Shown here: piece by piece, positions 13,442 to 20,690 of the stretch
How positions within the stretch are numbered: position 1 is the first letter of the stretch
How the letters are laid out: each line of letters opens with the position of its first letter
Source: Acd1 sp049973945
GTDB lineage: Archaea; Thermoproteota; Thermoprotei_A; Sulfolobales; Sulfolobaceae
Assembly: GCA_049973945.1 (NCBI GenBank)
Contig: JBMFJH010000023.1
Location: forward strand, 1-22,386
DNA: 22,386 nucleotides
Reading direction: 5' to 3'
Made by a program: the position numbers and the translations under genes
Notes under the pieces: generated by a model
What the model was told of the DNA's origin: nothing
What the model saw: only the letters and a program-made list of their open reading frames with translations
The model's database searches: none

Positions 13442-13591
13442 TCACTTCCTTTCCTTGACCCTTTTCTCGACTTTCTCGACGCCCTCTTTGGCCTTCTCAG
13501 CCACTTCCTTCCCTACATGTTCCGCTTCCTCGGCTACCTTCTCGACGCTTTCTTTGGCCTTCTCCTCGACCTTCTTGGCCATGTCTTTCAC
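13442..13591 (-). CDS. Small Lys/Glu-rich protein of 11-residue repeats
   Basis: 49 residues from the GTG at 13591 (46 from the ATG at 13582). The sequence divides cleanly into 11-residue units: KKVEEKAKESV, EKVAEEAEHVG, KEVAEKAKEGV, EKVEKRVKERK. This pattern makes a long amphipathic helix like those of LEA group 3 or apolipoprotein-like proteins, which lie on membranes or act as stress protectants; that role is inferred from periodicity only. There is no cysteine, aromatic residue or membrane span. A TATA box at 13641-13649 and a U-rich terminator support a real, separately transcribed gene. The start is uncertain: the frame is open further up (through an ATT at 13600), and GTGA at 13588-13591 could serve the ATG at 13582. 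Confidence 0.6.
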   Translation of the reverse strand: MKDMAKKVEEKAKESVEKVAEEAEHVGKEVAEKAKEGVEKVEKRVKERK

Positions 13592-13640
13592 TTTCTTAAT
13601 GTCGACCGTGACTACTCAACGTGTACGTTGGACGAACGAG

Positions 13641-13649
13641 TATTTTAAA
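13641..13649 (-). promoter_or_regulatory. TATA box of the small repeat-protein gene
   Basis: The minus strand reads TTTAAAATA, centred near 13645, predicting transcription from about 13619, roughly 28 nt before the GTG at 13591. Confidence 0.5.
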
Positions 13650-13672
13650 GGCTAGGAACGGGTTCTGCCGAA

Positions 13673-14203
13673 CTACTGCTTCGCGCCGCCGGCCTGCGGC
13701 TCGTTCTGTCTCTGCTGAGGAGACGCGGGGCCACCAGCTTGAGCCGGTTGTTGGGCTTGTCTCTGCTGTGCGCCAGCCTGTTGCTGAGCGGCCTGTTGCG
13801 CCGCCTTCACTTTCTCGTTCAGTTTCTCCTTCGCCTTCTCGTCCAGCTGCTTCACATCGATCCCGAGCTTAGTCAGGACGTTCGCCAACCTCCTCTTCGA
13901 CTCCTCCAACCTGATCTTCATCTCCGGGGGTTGAGGCTTCCTGAAGTAAAGGGAAGAAAGTAAAACGTAAGCTTCGGTGAGGGCGTTCAGGTCGGGCTTG
14001 CCCGTCTCGGCGACCCTCTTGACTAGCGAGATGGCCTTCCTCGCATCGTTGAGGTCGTTTTCGTCCAGGAGCTTGTCTACTTGGTAGTAAACGAGGTCGT
14101 CGGAGACCAGCGCTAGGTCGTTGTCGACCAAAGCCCAAAGGTCGGGCCACACGTCCTTCCACTTCACGGTGAGCAAAAACGCGATCCTAAGGTTATAAGT
14201 CAT
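13673..14203 (-). CDS. Hypothetical protein with Gln/Ala-rich tail, last gene of the tmcA operon
   Basis: 176 residues. Residues 1-130 look like a compact helical domain (WPDLWALVDNDLALVSDDLVY, then charged helices), possibly an annotation-poor archaeal family; I do not recognise it. Residues 134-176 are low-complexity, about four-fifths Gln, Ala, Pro and Gly (AAQQAAQQQAGAQQRQAQQP), and probably disordered. The ATG at 14203 is 9 bases after the tmcA stop, so the two share a transcript and may share a function in tRNA or ribosome biology. There is no membrane span. The tail could bind RNA or partners, but that is a guess. Confidence 0.75.
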   Translation of the reverse strand: MTYNLRIAFLLTVKWKDVWPDLWALVDNDLALVSDDLVYYQVDKLLDENDLNDARKAISLVKRVAETGKPDLNALTEAYVLLSSLYFRKPQPPEMKIRLEESKRRLANVLTKLGIDVKQLDEKAKEKLNEKVKAAQQAAQQQAGAQQRQAQQPAQAGGPASPQQRQNEPQAGGAKQ

Positions 14204-14212
14204 GAAGGGGGT

Positions 14213-16474
14213 TCAGACGTCGTTCAGGGTCAAGCCCATTGGCGACTCCCTAGTAAGGCCGTAGTACCTCTGCAACAACTTCTCAACGGCGTCGTAGATA
14301 AGTTGTGTCAACTCTAATCGTGAACTACCTAGGGAAGTACTGGAGAACCTCCATGGCCTCCCTTGCAGGACCTTGGCTATCAGGGCTATTTCCTCCTCCT
14401 CCGTCAAGCTCCAGTCCCTCTTGCTGTCCCAGAAGTACTTGACAACCAGGGCGTGGATCGCGTCGGCGCTCGACTCGTAGGGCGAAACCCCCTTAAGGAA
14501 AGCGACCGCTTTGTCGAGGAGCACTTTGGACACTTGAACCTCCCTGTGTGCCTTGGCCCCTACCAGTATAAGCCTGGCGACTTCGGGGGGCATGCTGAAG
14601 TACACGTCGTGGAGCACGTTGAGCATCTTGTCCTTGAGGACTTCGGCGGCCACTTGCACCGCCTTCTTACCTCTCTCGCTTATAGGCCTCATTACGACTA
14701 CTGGGAAGTCGCCCAGCTTCTCGTTCCTCCTCGGGGCCACGTGAACGGGGACAAACCCGTTCTTTATCCAGAACTTGAGCACCCTGGGGTCGCCCATGAA
14801 GGCCGAGCCGACCCAGTCGAGGCCTTCCTCTTCGGCCTCCTTAACGAGCATCCCGAGCATCGTGCTCCCCAGCCCCATGTCCTGGAGCTCCTGAACCACG
14901 GCGATCCTCACCACCCTCCACCCCCTCATCTCGCCGAACTCCCTCAGCCTCACGTGCTTGATGAGCCTGTCCGGGATCAGGTCGCCGTCGAAAGTCCCCC
15001 CGCTCAGGGCGAAGTCTATCATTTCCTTGGGCAGTCCCCCCTCGTCGCTCGTCTGAATCACCCCAACCACCCTGTCCCCCGCCATCAGCGCCCTTATCTT
15101 GTGGTGGACTCCGTCGGCCATTATCATCAGGTCGTTGGGGTTGTTCCTGTAGTGGGCGGTGACCATGACCCCGTAGGTCTCCCTCAGAAGGCGGTCGTCG
15201 GAGAACAGCTCCCTCTTATCCAGCCTGTCGTAAACGAGGAAGCTCAAGTCCTCGGGGGGCTCTGCCGGCTCCGCGTCCAGGAGCAGGGAGTCGTAGAGCC
15301 ACCTCTCGATGGGGTCGCCCTTCGAGTACCTGAGCGGGGTGGTCATGCTCACCCACTTGGTCTGTACCCTCTTCTCCTCCAGGATCCTCCTCAGGTACCT
15401 CAGGAAGGTCTTTCCAGAACCCTCGTAGCCGTGCACGGTGGTTACCAACACTACTTTCCTCCACGCGTTCACAGCGTTCTCGACGTAGTTCATGCCTATC
15501 GCCGCCGCCTCGTCCACCACGAGCAGGTCGGCCTCGTCCTCCAGAGTAGTCTCTGGGGGTTCCCAGTAGACCCTGAAGCCGTCCCCCCTGACCGTTACCG
15601 TGACGTCGTTGGCGTTCTTCTGCACCTTGAACTTAATCCCCAAGGCCTTGAGGCCTATCGTCAGGAACTCCGTTATCTGGGAGACCCCTAAGGCCGAGGG
15701 CGACGTCAGGGCCACGCTCACGCTCCTGCCTTCCTGCAGCCTGTCGTGGATCAGGCCAGCCAAAGCTAGCCCAGTTACAGCTGACTTTCCCCTCCCCCTA
15801 GCCGCGGTGAGTGCTAGAACCCTTCTCCCCGTGCCGACCATGAACCTGAAGGCCTCGAGGGTGGCGTTCTGGTCGGGGGTCTTACACAGCTGGTGGAGCT
15901 CCAGGGGCATGAACCTCTTGTCAGGTATCCTCGGTTTGGGCGGAGGGGGTAGCTCGCCCCTGAACGGCCTTATTACCGCTTCGCCCTTTATGTGGGCGAA
16001 CACCGCCTCGTGCTCCCTGAACTTCCTCCTGAACCTCTCCTCGTAGTAGGACTCTATCTGCCCGTTCCTGACGATGGAGTTCCTGTACTTCTTGTCCCTG
16101 GTGAGGTCGTCAGTGACAATCGCCACCAGCCCCCCTCCCCTGACGAGGTCGACTAGCCTGCCCACGAAGTTCGGCTCGAAGTTGTCCAGGGCATCGATAA
16201 CGACTGCGTCGAAGGTGTATCCGAGGAACTTCTCGCTCTCCAGGTAGTCTATTGGGACGAGGTTGGGGAACAACGCCTCGACCTCGGTCATCAGGGCCTT
16301 GGCCCTCTCGCTCCAAGGGTGGTAGGCGTAGCCAACTGTGGCGTTGGGGTTCACCGAATGGAACGCCTTGAGGTAGTCCAGAATGACGTCCCTGTAGTTC
16401 TCGCCCTCCACGTAGACCAGGTTCCTGTAGAACCTCTCGATCCCGTCCTTGAGGGAGTCGACGAATAGCTCCAT
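14213..16474 (-). CDS. tmcA: tRNA(Met) cytidine acetyltransferase TmcA
   Basis: 753 residues from the ATG at 16474 (MELFVDSLKDGIERF). A longer frame to 16558 would run into mazG and adds an Arg-rich stretch not typical of the family. Domains in order: an N-terminal region of about 200 residues; an RNA-helicase-like ATPase with ARGRGKS (Walker A, about 225-231) and VVDEAA (Walker B, about 319-324); a GNAT acetyltransferase with the acetyl-CoA motif QDMGLGS (about 531-537) and GDPRVLKFWIKNGF; and a C-terminal tRNA-binding region. It makes N4-acetylcytidine using acetyl-CoA and ATP, on the wobble base of elongator tRNA-Met in bacteria and on many RNAs in hyperthermophilic archaea. It starts 11 bases after mazG and is followed by the Gln-rich protein. 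Confidence 0.95.
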   Translation of the reverse strand: MELFVDSLKDGIERFYRNLVYVEGENYRDVILDYLKAFHSVNPNATVGYAYHPWSERAKALMTEVEALFPNLVPIDYLESEKFLGYTFDAVVIDALDNFEPNFVGRLVDLVRGGGLVAIVTDDLTRDKKYRNSIVRNGQIESYYEERFRRKFREHEAVFAHIKGEAVIRPFRGELPPPPKPRIPDKRFMPLELHQLCKTPDQNATLEAFRFMVGTGRRVLALTAARGRGKSAVTGLALAGLIHDRLQEGRSVSVALTSPSALGVSQITEFLTIGLKALGIKFKVQKNANDVTVTVRGDGFRVYWEPPETTLEDEADLLVVDEAAAIGMNYVENAVNAWRKVVLVTTVHGYEGSGKTFLRYLRRILEEKRVQTKWVSMTTPLRYSKGDPIERWLYDSLLLDAEPAEPPEDLSFLVYDRLDKRELFSDDRLLRETYGVMVTAHYRNNPNDLMIMADGVHHKIRALMAGDRVVGVIQTSDEGGLPKEMIDFALSGGTFDGDLIPDRLIKHVRLREFGEMRGWRVVRIAVVQELQDMGLGSTMLGMLVKEAEEEGLDWVGSAFMGDPRVLKFWIKNGFVPVHVAPRRNEKLGDFPVVVMRPISERGKKAVQVAAEVLKDKMLNVLHDVYFSMPPEVARLILVGAKAHREVQVSKVLLDKAVAFLKGVSPYESSADAIHALVVKYFWDSKRDWSLTEEEEIALIAKVLQGRPWRFSSTSLGSSRLELTQLIYDAVEKLLQRYYGLTRESPMGLTLNDV

Positions 16475-16485
16475 GTCGTACCACT

Positions 16486-16731
16486 TCAGAGCCCGTATTT
16501 CCTCCTGACAGCGTCCTCGACGTCTATGCCTAATAAGTTGGCCACAGACAAAGTCCACGCAATTACGTCCGCGATCTCTTCCTCGCAGGCCTTCTTGTCG
16601 TTAGCCAGCAACGCCTCTGCGAGCTCCCCCACTTCTTCGACCAGCCAGGTGAAAGTGGCGTAAAGCCCCCTCTCGCTGTCCTTGTGGAAATACATCTCCT
16701 TCATCTTGGCCTGTAGCTCCCTGAGCTCCAC
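16486..16731 (-). CDS. MazG-type nucleotide pyrophosphohydrolase
   Basis: 81 residues, an all-helical single-domain MazG-like protein. The metal-binding pattern is present: WLVEEVGELAEAL supplies E-E-x-x-E and EEEIADVIAW supplies E-x-x-D. Such enzymes hydrolyse nucleoside triphosphates to monophosphate and pyrophosphate, often removing damaged or unwanted nucleotides; the specific nucleotide is not readable. The GTG at 16731 has GAGGCG just upstream, although spacing is tight. It sits 18 bases after the upstream Cys-containing gene and 11 before tmcA, inside one transcript. Confidence 0.85.
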   Translation of the reverse strand: MELRELQAKMKEMYFHKDSERGLYATFTWLVEEVGELAEALLANDKKACEEEIADVIAWTLSVANLLGIDVEDAVRRKYGL

Positions 16732-16749
16732 GCGCCTCTAGAACACTCG

Positions 16750-17154
16750 TCAGTAATAAGGTAAACCTACCTCCCTCCTTAGGAGCCTGACGTCCTCCTT
16801 CTCCAGCTTTATCCTCATCCTCGTTTCCTCGTTGAACGCCGAGTCCACGAAAACGACTTCGATCTCTCCGCTCTTCGTGACCTCCTCCACGAACTTCTTG
16901 TCGATGAAGTACTCGAGGACTAGGGGGTTGTTTGGGTCGTCCTTGACGATGTTCCTCAGCAACGGCGACCCCGCCTCGCGGTCGATCTCGATGTCCACCG
17001 GGGGGTTCGGGACTCTGGGGAAGTCCTCGGTCACGCACACTACGTAGCGTTCGCAGCAAACGCCGCACTGGCCCTCCTTGATGAGCTTCTTGAAGTCCTC
17101 GGGTATCTCCATCAGAACCTTGCTACGAAGTAAACGCTCCTCGGTTATATTCAT
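16750..17154 (-). CDS. Hypothetical protein with CX2CCX5C motif, first gene of the mazG-tmcA operon
   Basis: 134 residues from the ATG at 17154 (MNITEERLLRSKVLMEIPEDF). A TTG at 17199 gives a longer frame but lies upstream of the likely transcription start, so it is less probable. Four cysteines (C30, C33, C34, C40; GQCGVCCERYVVC) could bind zinc or an iron-sulfur cluster. The following segment (PNPPVDIEIDREAGSPLLR) and a strand-rich C-terminal half do not match a family I know. The compact spacing suggests co-expression with mazG and tmcA, hence a possible role in nucleotide or tRNA metabolism. Confidence 0.75.
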   Translation of the reverse strand: MNITEERLLRSKVLMEIPEDFKKLIKEGQCGVCCERYVVCVTEDFPRVPNPPVDIEIDREAGSPLLRNIVKDDPNNPLVLEYFIDKKFVEEVTKSGEIEVVFVDSAFNEETRMRIKLEKEDVRLLRREVGLPYY

Positions 17155-17198
17155 TGGCAGTTCGTCGCGCGGTAAGCCCAAACAGGCGCGGTCTAGCA

Positions 17199-17210
17199 AT
17201 TATTTAGTAG
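17199..17210. promoter_or_regulatory. AT-rich element that may serve both divergent genes
   Basis: ATTATTTAGTAG lies between the divergent genes. Read on the plus strand ATTATTTAG predicts a start near 17230, just ahead of the Shine-Dalgarno of the gene at 17245. Read on the minus strand CTAAATAAT predicts a start near 17180, 25 nt ahead of the ATG at 17154. Confidence 0.45.
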
Positions 17211-17244
17211 GAACCGGGTCGACCTCTACTCAAGGAGGAAAAGA

Positions 17245-17835
17245 ATGATATCGTGCGGAAGACCGACGGCGATCGAGGGAGTTTTGCTGGCAATAGAGGC
17301 TACTTCCGCTGACCTCTGCAACGCACCGTCGCAAAGGGACGTCGAGCGTCTCGGTGCCATGGCGAGAGAAGGCGGCTTGAGCGTCGTATATCTAAGGGTC
17401 ATCGAGGAGGAGATGGTCTCGGTTTATTACGACGAGTCAAAGGACGCGGTAGTCGTTGAGGCCGGCCCGAAGTCGATGAAGCTACTCGACAGGTTAAAGG
17501 TGCTCAGGAAGGACTTGAACGTGCTGATGGACGGTAATACCATAGTCCTGACTGAGAGCGAGGGAGGCTTGAGGGAGGTCTCCCTCCCGTTGACGCCGAA
17601 CTCCAACACGATCGCTTTGGAGCTATTAGAGAAGCTCGGCGAAAACGTGAGTTTAACGGTGGGTTTGAGCAGCGCGGGGTTCAGCCTTTCGCTGAGGGAG
17701 GAGGACGGTAGGTTGACCGTTAACGTTTCGTTAGCTAGCGCGGATCAGGTCTCCCTCGAGAGGAGCATCGTTAAGTTGCCGAGCCTGCTGAGGGCGTTAG
17801 AGGAAGTAACAGGCCTAAGGCTGCTCTCTTCCTGA
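17245..17835 (+). CDS. Hypothetical protein, 196 aa
   Basis: I do not recognise a family. After a short helix (AIEGVLLAIEATSADLC) the protein is rich in alternating strands with charged turns (SVVYLRVIEEEMVSVYYDE; DGNTIVLTESEGGLREVSL; DGRLTVNVSLASADQVSL) and ends in a helix. It has C4 and C25 and no membrane span. GGAGG at 17234-17238 is a strong, well-spaced ribosome-binding site for the ATG at 17245, unusual here because most first genes in this window look leaderless. It ends six bases before the convergent kinase gene stops. Codon use matches the region. Confidence 0.75.
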   Translation: MISCGRPTAIEGVLLAIEATSADLCNAPSQRDVERLGAMAREGGLSVVYLRVIEEEMVSVYYDESKDAVVVEAGPKSMKLLDRLKVLRKDLNVLMDGNTIVLTESEGGLREVSLPLTPNSNTIALELLEKLGENVSLTVGLSSAGFSLSLREEDGRLTVNVSLASADQVSLERSIVKLPSLLRALEEVTGLRLLSS

Positions 17836-17841
17836 GGCGAC

Positions 17842-18750
17842 TCACCTACGTCCTGCGAGGCGCTCGATCAGCTTGTCGCACCCGGCCCTCTTCGCGGCGA
17901 GGTATAACGCCCCGACCTCCGGCGGGTTCCTGTCAGGAATTACCTTACCTCCGGCGGCCAGCACGTCCTCCCTGAAGGCGTTGTAGAAGGCCCTGGACTT
18001 GAACATGCTCCCCTTCGTTACGACTAGGTCCACGTTAATCCTCGCCATCATGACCTTAACCCTGTCTGCCAAGACTATAGCGCCCTCTCTGAGGAAGTCC
18101 TCGGCCTTGGATATCCCCCTATCGGCGGCCTCGCTCAGGAGCGCGGCGAGGGAAGCTACCTTGTCCTTCTTGCACTGGTTCTCGTAGGCCCACTTAACTA
18201 GGTCGTCGTGGGTTGCTACCCCCATTTTGGAACGCATGAAGTCGAAGAGCTCCCCGCCGTGTTCTAGCCCGTCGAAGACCCTCTGCATCCACCTGAGCGC
18301 GTTCACAGACACCCAGTACGCAGAGCCCTCGTCTGAAAGGAGCCAGCCCCTCCCCCCTATCCTCCTGAAGCTCTTCCCGTCGTAGCCCACCACAACGCTA
18401 CCGGTGCCGGCGATGACGACTATCCCCGGCCCTCCGAAGGTCTCCGAGAACAGGGCGATTACAGAGTCGTGGACGGACTCCGTCCTTTTCCCGACGTCCG
18501 CGAAGAACTGGGAGAAGGCGATTTCGTCCTCAGCGGTGTCCATTCCGGCGAATCCGATCACCACGTAGTCCGGTTTCACCCCCTTTGTCGCCTTCATCAC
18601 AGCGTCAACGACGTTCCTTTTGGCTTCAGTCAACCCCAAGTCGTGCGGGTTCCCTGGACCTGAAAGGCCCTCACCTACGAAGCTCCCGTCGCAACTGTAG
18701 GCTACCGCCTTCGTCTTAGTACTACCCGCGTCTACTCCTACCAAAATCAC
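17842..18750 (-). CDS. BadF/BadG/BcrA-type ATPase, probable N-acetylglucosamine (hexosamine) kinase
   Basis: 302 residues from the GTG at 18750, two bases after the nucleotidyltransferase stop. A longer frame exists but the first strand VGVDAGSTKTK then sits at residues 4-14, as expected. ASKHA motifs in order: DAGSTKT (phosphate 1), GFAGMDTAEDE, VIAGTGSVVVGYDG (phosphate 2), GGRGWLLSDEGSAYWV (sugar site of the N-acetylglucosamine kinase group) and PPEVGALYLA near the end. It should phosphorylate a hexosamine with ATP in the cytoplasm. Its position after a nucleotidyltransferase and a glycosyltransferase fits salvage of amino sugars for glycans. The exact sugar is an inference from the family. 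Confidence 0.82.
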   Translation of the reverse strand: MILVGVDAGSTKTKAVAYSCDGSFVGEGLSGPGNPHDLGLTEAKRNVVDAVMKATKGVKPDYVVIGFAGMDTAEDEIAFSQFFADVGKRTESVHDSVIALFSETFGGPGIVVIAGTGSVVVGYDGKSFRRIGGRGWLLSDEGSAYWVSVNALRWMQRVFDGLEHGGELFDFMRSKMGVATHDDLVKWAYENQCKKDKVASLAALLSEAADRGISKAEDFLREGAIVLADRVKVMMARINVDLVVTKGSMFKSRAFYNAFREDVLAAGGKVIPDRNPPEVGALYLAAKRAGCDKLIERLAGRR

Positions 18751-18752
18751 AA

Positions 18753-19511
18753 TCAGATCTTGTTGTATGTGTAATTTAATGCGTTGTAGTAGCTGTCCGG
18801 GTCGCCCACGTTCAGCCACTTCTCCTCGTTCAGCAGGATCCCGTAGACCTCGCCCCCGTCCTCAATCAACCTCTGGATCCCGTAGGTGAGTTCTAGCTCA
18901 CCCGACTCGACCTTAACCTCCCTCAGAGCCCTGAAGATCTTCGGCTTGAAGACGTAAACAGCGGAAATGGCCACGTCGCTCTTGGGCTCCTTAGGCTTCT
19001 CTTCCGCTCCAGTGACCCTGAAGAGCTTGTGGCCCATGAACTCGCCAGTCTCGACGTAGGTGACGATGCCGTACCTCTTGGGGTTGGTCACCTTCCTGAG
19101 GAGCAGAACGCCGTCCGGCTCTGCCTGCTCGAAGAGGCTGGCAGCTTCCTTGTAGCCTCCCGTCAGGACGCCGTCGTCGGCGTGGACGAAGAAGGGTTCG
19201 TTCCCCGCGAAGTCCTCGGCCCTCAGGACGGCGTCGCCGAAGCCCTTGGGCTCCTCCTGGAAGACGAAGGTCACCCCCCTCTCGAAGAGGTAGTCCATCA
19301 ACAGCTTCCCGTGCTTCCCGACCACGAGGCAGAACTTCTCGACCCCGGCGCTGGAAAGGCTCTCCATGATCAGGTCGATGATCGGCCTCATCACTTTCTT
19401 GCCGTTCTCGGTTCGGAAGAGGGGCAGGAGGGCCTTGGGCATCACGGAGGTGATGAACTTCATCCTACTGCCCTTTCCCGCCGCCGTTATCACCGCCTTC
19501 CTGACCCTCAT
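18753..19511 (-). CDS. Sugar-1-phosphate nucleotidyltransferase (UTP-glucose-1-phosphate uridylyltransferase-like)
   Basis: 252 residues from the ATG at 19511, which has AAGGAGGG at a good distance upstream; an earlier in-frame start at 19532 is less likely. The N-terminus ITAAGKGSRMKFITSVMPKA is the nucleotide-binding signature (G-x-G-x-R with P-K), close to GalU-type enzymes. FVHADDGVL is the metal-binding region, VTNPKRYGIVTY and EEKP the sugar-binding segments, and WLNVGDPDSYYNALNYT the typical end. It makes a nucleotide sugar from sugar-1-phosphate and UTP or dTTP. It overlaps the upstream glycosyltransferase gene by 47 bases. Confidence 0.88.
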   Translation of the reverse strand: MRVRKAVITAAGKGSRMKFITSVMPKALLPLFRTENGKKVMRPIIDLIMESLSSAGVEKFCLVVGKHGKLLMDYLFERGVTFVFQEEPKGFGDAVLRAEDFAGNEPFFVHADDGVLTGGYKEAASLFEQAEPDGVLLLRKVTNPKRYGIVTYVETGEFMGHKLFRVTGAEEKPKEPKSDVAISAVYVFKPKIFRALREVKVESGELELTYGIQRLIEDGGEVYGILLNEEKWLNVGDPDSYYNALNYTYNKI

Positions 19512-20658
19512 GTACGGCCCTCCTTGACTCAAACAAGTCTATAGCTTTTCTCGCTATCATGTAGGCCCCAGCTACCACCGTGACCACAACGAACGGCTCG
19601 AAGTCCGCGACGTAGAAGCTGAAGAGCGTCGTGTTGCCCCCTAAATAAACTAGGACGAAAGAGGCCCAGGCAATCCAGCCGGAGGCAGTAATCACGCTGA
19701 GCTTCAGGTTCCTGACGAAGGCCAAGTTGAGAATCGAGATCGGGATCCAGGCAAGGAGGATAGGGGGCGAAGTAGCCGCGTAGAGGTTGACCTTACCGGA
19801 CGGGGCGTCGTAAGTCCCCATGTAGAAGGGGTGGACGTTGAAGAACCACTCCCAGGGCTCGCTGACCTGGTTCGTCGCCCCCGTGGGGATGTGGCCTGAG
19901 GTGAGGTCCCAGCTGACCTCGTGGAGGATGGAGTGCTGTAGCCAGCCATAGGGCCCGCCGAAGTAGACCATGATGGGGACTGCCAGGATTAGGTAGACCG
20001 CTATGGGTATTACTATGCCGTACAGCACCCTCCTCGTCACGTCCTTAAACCAGTACGTCGTGTAGAAGAGGAAGGGCAGTAGCAGGAAGTACGAGCTCTC
20101 CTTCGCCGAGAACGCCAAGCCTAGGAAGATAGAGGCGAGCAGCGGTCTGTCCGTGACCAGGAAGTAGAAAGCGGTTATGGAGAAGAAAGCCACGTAGATC
20201 TCGAGCATGGCGACGCCGTGCAAGACCCAGAGAATCGGGTCTAGGGCGGCGACTGCGGCCCCTGCGACCCCGAAGACCGAGGCCCAGGGCTCGGTGCCTA
20301 TCAGCTTCCTCACAGTGAGCGCTACCACGACCAGTAATAGGTCTCCCAGCACCCAGCTGGGGGTCCTAAACACGACGAACTGGTAGCCGAACGCAAGCTC
20401 GAAGACCCCCATGATGTACTTGGCCAGGGGAGGGTGCTCCTGGTTCACGTAGTTCGTCACGTTGGCTGGAGTCCAGGGAGAAATCAGCCTGGGCTGAACG
20501 TGAAACACGTAGTCGAGGATGTTGTAAGCCGAGGCGGGGTAGTAAGCTTCATCGCTAATATAACTGTTAATGAAAGCGAAAGTTGTCACTGTGTAGTACG
20601 TGTAAACGGCGATTATGACGACAAGGGAAATCCAAAAAACCAGGTCGAGGCGCCTCAT
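19465..20658 (-). CDS. GT39-family membrane glycosyltransferase (protein mannosyltransferase-like)
   Basis: 397 residues with about nine to ten hydrophobic segments. Two loop motifs mark the PMT/ArnT-like superfamily: SDEAYYPASAYNIL after the first helix (catalytic D-E) and NQEHPPLAKYIMG in the first large loop (H-P-P-L-x-K). Members use lipid-linked sugars to glycosylate proteins or lipids on the outer face of the membrane. FSAKESSYFLLLPFLF is a further conserved region. The final twenty residues (after LFESRR) are low-complexity Gly/Glu/Gln because the frame runs 47 bases into the start of the nucleotidyltransferase gene. It begins 32 bases after the aldolase stop, so it probably lies in that operon. 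The sugar and acceptor are unknown. Confidence 0.85.
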   Translation of the reverse strand: MRRLDLVFWISLVVIIAVYTYYTVTTFAFINSYISDEAYYPASAYNILDYVFHVQPRLISPWTPANVTNYVNQEHPPLAKYIMGVFELAFGYQFVVFRTPSWVLGDLLLVVVALTVRKLIGTEPWASVFGVAGAAVAALDPILWVLHGVAMLEIYVAFFSITAFYFLVTDRPLLASIFLGLAFSAKESSYFLLLPFLFYTTYWFKDVTRRVLYGIVIPIAVYLILAVPIMVYFGGPYGWLQHSILHEVSWDLTSGHIPTGATNQVSEPWEWFFNVHPFYMGTYDAPSGKVNLYAATSPPILLAWIPISILNLAFVRNLKLSVITASGWIAWASFVLVYLGGNTTLFSFYVADFEPFVVVTVVAGAYMIARKAIDLFESRRAVHEGQEGGDNGGGKGQ

Positions 20659-20690
20659 CCCGTCTCATCAGGGTTCGGCGGAATATGAGC

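Noticed and set aside
13404..13655. 83-codon plus-strand frame rich in Ser, Thr and Phe
   Set aside because: It is the mirror of the 11-residue-repeat gene on the minus strand, which has a promoter, terminator and better composition.
14363..15691. 442-codon open frame on the plus strand opposite tmcA
   Set aside because: It is antisense to the well-supported TmcA ATPase and acetyltransferase domains. Its product is Pro/His/Val-rich without domains, as expected from GC-rich codon bias.
16475..16558. N-terminal extension of TmcA overlapping mazG
   Set aside because: The extra 28 residues are Arg-rich and read through the mazG end; ATG 16474 gives the normal family start.
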